Assembly: GCA_020353115.1 (NCBI GenBank)
Contig: CP070687.1
Coordinates: forward strand, 2,129,300 to 2,140,014
Source: Bacteroidales bacterium
Lineage (GTDB): Bacteria; Bacteroidota; Bacteroidia; Bacteroidales; VadinHA17
Length of the DNA: 10,715 nucleotides
Direction of reading: 5' to 3'
Position 1 is the first letter of the stretch; every line of letters begins with the position of its first letter. Under the pieces are notes generated by a model. It ran no database searches, was not told the DNA's origin, and was given only the letters and a program-made list of their open reading frames with translations. Made by a program: the position numbers and the translations under genes. Shown in pieces: positions 6,136-10,715 of the stretch.

Positions 6136-7389
6136 ATGGTAATTGTTGTCATATTAATTCTTTTAATCGATGTTTATTCTTTTAAGGGCCTGGTAAGGAT
6201 CACATCCCGGATTTCCCGAAAAATGCTGAAAAGGATAATCCTTTATTCTTTCTGGATGGTCAGCCTTCTGTTTCTTGCCGGGATTTTTACAGCGTTCCTA
6301 AGGGAAAATGGTGCACAAACCGGCAGAGCTCAGAGAAATATGTTCCTGTTTGCCGGGATCATGATGACTGTATATCTGCCTAAAATATTGTTTATTTTCT
6401 TTCAATTTATTGAAGATCTGGTCAGGTTTTTTGCTTTTGTTACCGGGAAGGTTTTCGCAACGGTGTCTCCTGCCGTCAACAGGAACGCCGAAAGGATCAC
6501 CAGGTCGGTATTCCTTTCTAAAGCCGGTCTTCTGCTTTCTGTACTGCCATTCGGGACCTTTGCATATGGAATGATCCATGGAAAGTTTAACTATATTACC
6601 CGCTTTGAAAAGCTTTTCTTCCCGGAACTCCCACGGACTTTTAACGGTTTGCGGATTGTACATATATCCGATATTCATATCGGCGGGCTATATGGTTCAT
6701 GGGAGAAAGTGGAGTATGCCATGAATCTGATCAATAACCAGAAGCCGGACCTGATTTTTTTTACGGGAGACCTTGTCAACGATTTTGCCGAAGAGCTGGC
6801 AGGCTGGATTCGCATACTCGCGAAGCAGGAGGCAAAAATTGGAAAATATTCCATTCTCGGGAATCATGACTATGGTGATTACCATTACTGGGAATCGGAA
6901 AGGGCCAAACAGGAAAACCTGGAGAAGATAAAATCAGCCCACAGAGAGATTGGTTTCCGGCTCCTGTTGAATCAATCCGATACAATATCACTTGAGGGAG
7001 AAAAGATAGCCGTTGTTGGAGTAGAGAACTGGGGCAAACCTCCATTTGCACAATATGGTGATCTCAGGGAAGCATGTAAGGATACTGAAGATATCCCATT
7101 TATAATCCTTTTGTCACACGATCCAACACACTGGGATGCTGAGGTTCTGAAACATACAGAGATTCAGTTAACTCTATCGGGGCATACTCACGGCATGCAG
7201 TTTGGTATTGAAACCAAAAACATAAAATGGAGCCCGATCAAATTAAAATATCCTCACTGGGCCGGCCTTTATCGTGAAGGGAACCAGTACCTTTATGTGA
7301 ACCGTGGCTTTGGCTATATCGGATATCCTGGCCGTGTAGGGATATATCCTGAAATAACCGTGATCGATCTGTTCAGGAAAGAGACCTGA
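6136..7389 (+). CDS. Membrane-anchored metallophosphoesterase (YkuE/YaeI-like)
   Basis: A 417-aa protein with two parts. Residues 1-150 hold about four hydrophobic segments (about 1-15, 34-54, 69-90 and 129-147) that anchor it to the inner membrane. From about 171 the calcineurin-like metallophosphoesterase domain shows all expected metal-site motifs in order: DIH (D179, H181), GDLVND (D212, N215), GNHD (N243-D245), LSHDP (H328) and SGHTHGMQ (H350, H352). The di-metal site is therefore intact. Relatives of this architecture (YkuE in Bacillus, YaeI in E. coli) are membrane-associated phosphoesterases for which phospholipid or lipid-intermediate substrates have been proposed; the substrate here is unknown. 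The ATG at 6136 has no Shine-Dalgarno sequence; I chose it because the first membrane segment begins there. The gene is monocistronic by layout and converges with the DUF4252 lipoprotein gene, 37 nt apart. Confidence 0.92.
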   Translation: MVIVVILILLIDVYSFKGLVRITSRISRKMLKRIILYSFWMVSLLFLAGIFTAFLRENGAQTGRAQRNMFLFAGIMMTVYLPKILFIFFQFIEDLVRFFAFVTGKVFATVSPAVNRNAERITRSVFLSKAGLLLSVLPFGTFAYGMIHGKFNYITRFEKLFFPELPRTFNGLRIVHISDIHIGGLYGSWEKVEYAMNLINNQKPDLIFFTGDLVNDFAEELAGWIRILAKQEAKIGKYSILGNHDYGDYHYWESERAKQENLEKIKSAHREIGFRLLLNQSDTISLEGEKIAVVGVENWGKPPFAQYGDLREACKDTEDIPFIILLSHDPTHWDAEVLKHTEIQLTLSGHTHGMQFGIETKNIKWSPIKLKYPHWAGLYREGNQYLYVNRGFGYIGYPGRVGIYPEITVIDLFRKET

Positions 7390-7403
7390 TCTGAAAGTTT
7401 GAC

Positions 7404-7424
7404 CTGAACTCTGAACCCTGAACC
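7404..7424. repeat. Heptanucleotide tandem repeat CTGAAC(C/T) x 3
   Basis: Three consecutive 7-mers, CTGAACT, CTGAACC and CTGAACC, fill most of the 37-nt gap between the convergent metallophosphoesterase and DUF4252 lipoprotein genes. A related CTGAAAG lies just before, at 7391-7397. No hairpin or T-tract is present in the gap. Confidence 0.8.
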
Positions 7425-7426
7425 TA

Positions 7427-7951
7427 TCAATTTCCGGTACTCTGAAAGTCATCAATTTCAAGCGACTTTGCGATCCGCGTCAGTTGATCAAGATCGATCT
7501 TACCTGTCATGCTCAACCCCAGAAATGCATCTTCTTCCGTAATAAGGATCATCATTTCCCGGATGGTTCCATGATCATCCTCGCGAAATTTAATCCGTAT
7601 GGTATGGTTGGCATCATTCACAAGGAACAGATCCTCAAAATGATTTTCTCTTAATTTATTATCGAATTCGTTGAGTACGTGGTTTTTATCTATTGTCTTA
7701 TTGCCACTTTCATTAAAAATCATCACCTTGATCATATCCATTTGCCGCATTGTGTTTTTCATTTCCGGATTGGTTTCCCCGCTGATGAATATTCCCACAA
7801 GGCCCGGTGGTATCCCGAAAATATAGAATCCCTCCTCTCCTGCATGTTTTTCAAAGACATCCTCAGCAGCCTTGCCCCTGTCATCAGTACAGGATATCAT
7901 AAACGCCAAAAACAGTCCGATCGATAAAAGAATAAAAATGCGATTTTTCAT
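7427..7951 (-). CDS. DUF4252 family lipoprotein (paralogue A)
   Basis: A 174-aa protein with a lipoprotein signal: basic start, hydrophobic core and a lipobox-like MISC with C21, then TDD. The mature part keeps the DUF4252 (PF14060-type) framework seen in the two neighbours: DVFEKHAGEEGFYIF at 31-45, a conserved central block DLFLVNDANHTIRIKFRED corresponding to ELMTVKDADQDVKFLIRER in paralogue B, and a C-terminal SMTGKIDLDQLTRIAKSLEI corresponding to SIRGNIDLKNISKLAKSMDI. It has diverged much more than B and C have from each other and is the only lipid-anchored copy. An intrinsic terminator lies between it and paralogue B, so it may have its own promoter or depend on read-through; I see no good TAnnTTTG box upstream. 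The domain is common in Bacteroidota and has no assigned function. Confidence 0.87.
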   Translation of the reverse strand: MKNRIFILLSIGLFLAFMISCTDDRGKAAEDVFEKHAGEEGFYIFGIPPGLVGIFISGETNPEMKNTMRQMDMIKVMIFNESGNKTIDKNHVLNEFDNKLRENHFEDLFLVNDANHTIRIKFREDDHGTIREMMILITEEDAFLGLSMTGKIDLDQLTRIAKSLEIDDFQSTGN

Positions 7952-8001
7952 AATATCGGTTGATTCATGTAATTACTAACGGATCAATTATCAGAGGAAT
8001 T

Positions 8002-8039
8002 AAAAAAGGCTTCCTCACAGTACAGGTGGAGTAAGCCTT
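8002..8039 (-). terminator. Intrinsic terminator after DUF4252-B
   Basis: On the minus strand AAGGCTT (8039-8033) and AAGCCTT (8012-8006) form a 7-bp outer stem, extended inward by ACTCCACC against GTGAGG with mismatches, and followed by a T-run (complement of the A-run 8002-8007). It lies 22 nt past the stop of DUF4252-B and ends the sigma operon. Confidence 0.82.
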
Positions 8040-8061
8040 GCTAAAATTTTAATGACCTGGT

Positions 8062-8580
8062 CTACTTTTCTTCCTCCAGTTCTTCCAGTTTATCCAATCC
8101 TTCTATATCCATTGATTTGGCCAGTTTGGAGATGTTCTTCAGATCGATATTTCCACGGATGGAGATTATGGCATTATCCCCACCGCCACCGGAGACAAGC
8201 AGTAATTCAGCTATCTTGCCGTTGCGTTCCCTGATAAGGAATTTCACATCCTGGTCCGCATCTTTCACCGTCATTAATTCCTCATAATCCTTCTGATTCA
8301 GATCCTTCATAACTTCTTCAAAGAAATTGATACTTTCATCCATAGAAGTCTCATCCGTTGCAAGTATCCGAATACTTTCAAGACTGCTCATCATCTCGTT
8401 AAACTCTTCATCCTCCACCTCCATATCGCTGAACAGGCTGAACATTTTACTGGATATAATCACGGTTGTAAAACCTTCTTTCCCGCTGTATTTGTCAAAC
8501 AGGAGGTCGACCGGATCCTTTTGTGCCATCATTGGAAAGGACATCAGGATCACTGCTGCTATTAATACGATTCTTTTCAT
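8062..8580 (-). CDS. DUF4252 family secreted protein (paralogue B)
   Basis: From the ATG at 8580 this is a 172-aa precursor, the same length as paralogue C. An ATG four codons earlier (8592) is possible, but 8580 gives a standard signal peptide with cleavage after A19 before Q20, exactly as in C. The mature protein starts QKDPVDLLFDKYSGKEGFTTV, has an acidic segment (EVEDEEFNEMM), the conserved LESIRILATDE, YEELMTVKDADQDVKFLIRER, and GNIDLKNISKLAKSM, and ends in a Glu/Lys-rich tail. By my hand alignment about 60% of positions from FDKY to G-x-ID are identical to C, so they are close paralogues. There is no Cys at the cleavage site, so it is soluble periplasmic or exported, unlike A. It follows the anti-sigma-like gene by 44 nt on the same strand and is followed by a terminator, so it is the last gene of the sigma operon. 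Molecular function unknown. Confidence 0.9.
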   Translation of the reverse strand: MKRIVLIAAVILMSFPMMAQKDPVDLLFDKYSGKEGFTTVIISSKMFSLFSDMEVEDEEFNEMMSSLESIRILATDETSMDESINFFEEVMKDLNQKDYEELMTVKDADQDVKFLIRERNGKIAELLLVSGGGGDNAIISIRGNIDLKNISKLAKSMDIEGLDKLEELEEEK

Positions 8581-8624
8581 GGTTTGTAACATTTAAATTC
8601 CAATTATCATAATTTTATCTCATT

Positions 8625-9242
8625 TCATTTACTGGAAATCATTTCCTGTGCCCAGGAAAAGGTTGACAGTTGTTCAAGTTCTTTTACTCCGTTTCCGAAC
8701 ACGGTAAGCATATATATTCCTTCTGTACCCCTGGCTACCTTACTTAGATTCTTCAGTTCACTGGTTCCTTTCTCAAATGTGGACAGATTCTCCAGTTTCT
8801 TTGTCCCTTCGTTCAATTTTTCGGAAACCATTAGCAACGTTTTTTTGGTTTCCAGATATGCCAGGTCTGGGTTATCAAATGTATCATCATACCTTGAGAG
8901 GGCAATTCCTGGTCCGGCCGGTGAAAGAAAAAGGAAATATGCACCGATAAGCAGGAGAAGGCTTGCGGCAATACTGGTCACCAGGTAGATTCTCCTTGAC
9001 AGTCTGCTTTCCTGATGTTCTCCCTGTTCCTTTATTGCCCGCATGATCTTCTGTTCCAGGTCGGAACCGGGAAGATCCTCCTTCCGGGATCTCTTATATC
9101 CGGTAAAAATATCCTTCTCCGCCCTGTACCGGTTGGGAATATTCTCTCCGTTAAAGAAGTCCTCCAACATTCTTTCCTCACCCCTGTTGGTATCACCCTC
9201 ATAGAACTTTTGTAAAAGATCCTCTATTTTCTTCCTGTCCAT
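8625..9242 (-). CDS. Anti-sigma-factor-like single-pass membrane protein
   Basis: A 205-aa protein beginning MDRKKIEDLLQKFYEGDTN...EERMLEDFF, the form typical of Bacteroidota anti-sigma proteins encoded next to short ECF sigma factors. Residues 1-84 are charged and helical (presumed cytoplasmic sigma-binding part), 86-107 form one membrane segment, and 108-205 would be periplasmic. The periplasmic part carries SRYDDTFDNPDLAYLETKKTL, then three related motifs: KLENLSTF (149-156), ELKNLSKV (162-169) and ELEQLSTF (188-195). I see no HxxxCxxC zinc anti-sigma motif and no FecR domain. The ATG at 9242 lies 44 nt inside the sigma gene with no Shine-Dalgarno sequence, so translation is probably coupled. 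Role inferred from position and topology: holding the sigma factor at the membrane until an envelope signal arrives. It could instead be only a membrane partner of the DUF4252 proteins. Confidence 0.78.
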   Translation of the reverse strand: MDRKKIEDLLQKFYEGDTNRGEERMLEDFFNGENIPNRYRAEKDIFTGYKRSRKEDLPGSDLEQKIMRAIKEQGEHQESRLSRRIYLVTSIAASLLLLIGAYFLFLSPAGPGIALSRYDDTFDNPDLAYLETKKTLLMVSEKLNEGTKKLENLSTFEKGTSELKNLSKVARGTEGIYMLTVFGNGVKELEQLSTFSWAQEMISSK

Positions 9243-9741
9243 AGTTGTATGTTTTTAACAGGTTTTCACGGATTTTCTGTCTTGCACGTGACAGGTTCAC
9301 CCGCAGGTTGTTATGACTGATATCAAGTATCGTGGTAATCTCATCATTGGTATAACCCTCTATATCTCTGAGTTGAATAATCATTCGCTGCTGTTCGGGC
9401 AACTCGTTAATAATCCGGCGTACCAGGTTAACGGCATCTTTCAATTCTGTCTGTTTGGCGGGATTATCATCCCATACTCCCTGATTTCTCATCATCCCAT
9501 CATCAAATGACATGGTTTTTCTTTTCTTTAATCTATCCAGGCAAAAATTTCTCGTCATGGACATGGTAAAGGCTTCAAGATTCCTTATACCGTTCAATTC
9601 ATACCTCATATTCCATAACTTCACAAATATCTCCTGCACCGTATCCTCGGCTTCTTCCTTGTTTTGCAGGATCCTGAATGCAAAAGGATAGATTTTTCTG
9701 TGAAGTGGTAAAACTTTATGCTGGAATTCCTGAGCCTTCAT
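9199..9741 (-). CDS. ECF-type RNA polymerase sigma factor (sigma-70 family)
   Basis: A 180-aa protein of normal ECF length. Region 2 spans about 10-75: the core-binding block KEEAEDTVQEIFVKLW (28-43) and the DNA-melting and -10 recognition block RNLEAFTMSMTRNFCLDRLKKRK (53-75). Region 4 spans about 105-162: LPEQQRMIIQLRDIEGYTNDEI, then the helix-turn-helix ILDISHNNLRVNLSRARQKIRE. Region 3 is absent, as expected. The recognition helix reads SHNNLRVNLSRAR, whereas SxGTVKxxLxRAR is more usual. The last 14 codons and the stop overlap the anti-sigma-like gene by 44 nt. It has its own predicted housekeeping promoter in the 111-nt gap behind DUF4252-C, and an AT-rich leader without a Shine-Dalgarno sequence. 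By analogy with sigma/anti-sigma pairs it would direct polymerase to envelope-response genes, likely including the DUF4252 genes, but target promoters are not identified. Confidence 0.94.
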   Translation of the reverse strand: MKAQEFQHKVLPLHRKIYPFAFRILQNKEEAEDTVQEIFVKLWNMRYELNGIRNLEAFTMSMTRNFCLDRLKKRKTMSFDDGMMRNQGVWDDNPAKQTELKDAVNLVRRIINELPEQQRMIIQLRDIEGYTNDEITTILDISHNNLRVNLSRARQKIRENLLKTYNYGQEENRGSFTKVL

Positions 9742-9786
9742 TTAACCGGATTAAAAAAGATGAATGCTGGTTCCTTTTACTGAAAT

Positions 9787-9816
9787 CAAAGGTACCGCTA
9801 TTTTTTTGTCTTCAAA
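9787..9816 (-). promoter_or_regulatory. Predicted Bacteroidota-type promoter of the sigma operon
   Basis: Minus strand: TTTG (9816-9813), an 18-bp spacer, and TACCTTTG (9794-9787), an exact TAnnTTTG. The spacer is 1-2 bp shorter than usual. The predicted start is near 9780, about 40 nt before the sigma ATG. It indicates transcription by the housekeeping sigma factor, not only from upstream. Confidence 0.6.
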
Positions 9817-9852
9817 GAACCTGTTATGAAATACAGACCTTAATCCCTGAGA

Positions 9853-10371
9853 TTATAATTCCTTATCTTTCAATTTCTGAAGATGGTCCATATGACTGCC
9901 GCGGATAGTATGAGAAAGTTTGTACACCTGGTTGATATCGATATCCCCCTGAATACTGATCAGGGCATTATCCTCTCCTCCCACAAGAAGCAGAAGTTCA
10001 GAGATAATACCATCTTTCTCCTTGATAAGGAATATTACATCCTGGTTTTTTTCCTTCACGGTTAACAGTTCCTCATACTCATCTTTCGGCAGGCTTTGCA
10101 TAACTTCGTCATAAAAGTTTATCCCTTCGGGCTTGTCACACTCGTCCACTGCCAGGATCCGGATGGATTCCAGTTTCGATACGACATCATTGACCTCTTC
10201 ATCTTCATGCTCTATTTCCGCTGCCAGATCAAACAGTTTCTTGGAAATATAAACGGTCGTAAATCCCTCCTGACCTGCATACTTGTCAAACACCTTGTCA
10301 ATTGCCGTGTTCTGCGCCGTCAGGACTGTGCTGATCAGGAATAACACAAAATAAGTTCCCAGTTTTTTCAT
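9853..10371 (-). CDS. DUF4252 family secreted protein (paralogue C)
   Basis: A 172-aa precursor with a signal peptide, cleavage after A19 (VLTA-QNT). The mature protein starts NTAIDKVFDKYAGQEGFTTVYIS, followed by an acidic stretch (EIEHEDEEVND), LESIRILAVDE, YEELLTVKEKNQDVIFLIKE, GIISELLLLVGGEDNALISI and GDIDINQVYKL, then a Lys/Glu-rich tail. It is closely related to paralogue B and more distantly to A. It lies upstream of the sigma gene on the same strand, separated by 111 nt that contain the predicted sigma promoter and no evident terminator, so it may be a separate unit or may read through into sigma. Its own promoter is not clear: TAATTTTA occurs 20-30 nt upstream without a -33 partner. 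Function unknown. Confidence 0.9.
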   Translation of the reverse strand: MKKLGTYFVLFLISTVLTAQNTAIDKVFDKYAGQEGFTTVYISKKLFDLAAEIEHEDEEVNDVVSKLESIRILAVDECDKPEGINFYDEVMQSLPKDEYEELLTVKEKNQDVIFLIKEKDGIISELLLLVGGEDNALISIQGDIDINQVYKLSHTIRGSHMDHLQKLKDKEL

Positions 10372-10513
10372 GATTTTCTGATTTGATTAAAATTATGTGA
10401 TGAAAGATTACGCTTCCATCATTTACACTCTCAATAACAAGACGAAAATGTGGGAGAAACATTACAGACGAGAATGGGTTTTTTTCAAATTATTGAAGTG
10501 GGTGCTTCTTTCA

Positions 10514-10611
10514 GGTTACTGATCCAACCAGGCAGGGCGACTCTCCCGGCCGACAGGTGACTGACAGAACTGCCCGCCGGTAAGGCTGGATCGCCCTGCT
10601 TACCAAATATA
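10514..10611 (-). other. GC-rich structured element with nested and competing inverted repeats
   Basis: In this otherwise AT-rich, gene-free stretch I find four pairings: a hairpin of 11-nt arms with one mismatch and one G-U (10546-10556 with 10570-10580, 13-nt loop); a perfect 9-bp pair GCAGGGCGA/TCGCCCTGC (10532-10540 with 10591-10599) enclosing it; a 9-bp pair GATCCAACC/GGCTGGATC (10521-10529 with 10584-10592, one G-U in the minus-strand RNA); and GGTAAG/CTTACC (10579-10584 with 10599-10604). The second and third interlock, so they would be alternative or form a pseudoknot. An exact TAnnTTTG box on the minus strand (TATATTTG, 10611-10604) ends at its right edge, so a minus-strand RNA would start near 10599 and run towards DUF4252-C, but a -33 element is missing. 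I do not recognise an Rfam family. The rest of 10372-10513 shows nothing I can name. Confidence 0.45.
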
Positions 10612-10648
10612 TACAATGTTTACCAGGTATTATTTGAGACAAATCCTT

Positions 10649-10715
10649 TCAATCAGTGAAGTATTCCCGGAGTGCCTGGAGAAGGATTTCGGGAGCTTTA
10701 CGGGGTTTCCGGGTT
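10649..10715 (-). CDS. Possible C-terminal end of a gene entering from the right edge
   Basis: On the minus strand the frame from 10714 is open for 21 codons to a TGA at 10651-10649 and encodes a piece ending KAPEILLQALREYFTD, which has the look of an amphipathic C-terminal helix. It is too short to identify, and an open run of this length is expected by chance fairly often. A competing plus-strand frame (ATG at 10616) is also open to the edge. The annotation is tentative. Confidence 0.3.
   Translation of the reverse strand, partial: TRKPRKAPEILLQALREYFTD

Noticed and set aside
10480..10498. Hairpin TTCAAATTATTGAA beside a T-run, as a terminator
   Set aside because: The T-run precedes the weak AT-only stem on the plus strand and becomes an A-run after it on the minus strand, so the order is wrong for termination on either strand.
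10521..10604. Integron attC site or known riboswitch
   Set aside because: One end resembles an RYYYAAC core, but the matching GTTRRRY is missing on the other side, no integrase or cassette is present, and I see no conserved core of the cobalamin, TPP or SRP RNA families.
10616..10715. Plus-strand frame from ATG 10616, open to the right edge
   Set aside because: Only 33 codons, no ribosome-binding site or promoter, and a competing minus-strand frame looks at least as protein-like.

Overview
The window reads as a chromosomal piece of a Bacteroidota genome, probably in or near the Bacteroidales/Marinilabiliales. The reasons are: Bacteroidota-type promoters (TTTG, about 20 bp, TAnnTTTG) that can be seen upstream of two operons; mostly absent or weak Shine-Dalgarno sequences; DUF4252 proteins and a PorT-like small outer-membrane barrel, both typical of the phylum; and a short ECF sigma factor followed by a one-TM anti-sigma-like protein. 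No IS element, CRISPR array, tRNA or rRNA is visible.

Left part (1-2810, all minus strand). A BlaI/MecI-type repressor gene overlaps the start of a BlaR1/MecR1-type M56 membrane metallopeptidase that runs off the left edge. Their shared promoter carries two identical 6-4-6 palindromes, one in the -33/-7 spacer and one over the predicted start site, which is a clear autoregulatory layout. To the right lies a protein built from a duplicated module that looks like S1/OB-fold domains, ending in a tandem pentapeptide tail encoded by a perfect 3 x 15 bp repeat.

Middle part (2992-7389). A stand-alone LON substrate-binding-domain protein (plus) converges, with interlocked stop codons, on a cardiolipin synthase/phospholipase D gene (minus), which lies downstream of a small outer-membrane beta-barrel gene (minus). 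A 337-nt divergent intergenic region with two palindromes separates these from a membrane-anchored metallophosphoesterase (plus).

Right part (7427-10371, all minus strand). Three DUF4252 paralogues surround an ECF sigma/anti-sigma pair. In transcription order: secreted DUF4252 (C), ECF sigma factor, anti-sigma-like protein (44-nt overlap with sigma), secreted DUF4252 (B), intrinsic terminator, DUF4252 lipoprotein (A). The sigma gene has its own housekeeping-type promoter. I infer an envelope-sensing regulon in which the DUF4252 proteins are outputs or signal inputs; their biochemical role is unknown. This is the best candidate here for an undescribed system.

Right edge (10372-10715). A GC-rich stretch with several overlapping inverted repeats lies between the start of DUF4252-C and the possible last codons of another minus-strand gene. 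It may be a structured RNA/5' leader or a palindromic element; I could not match it to a known RNA family.
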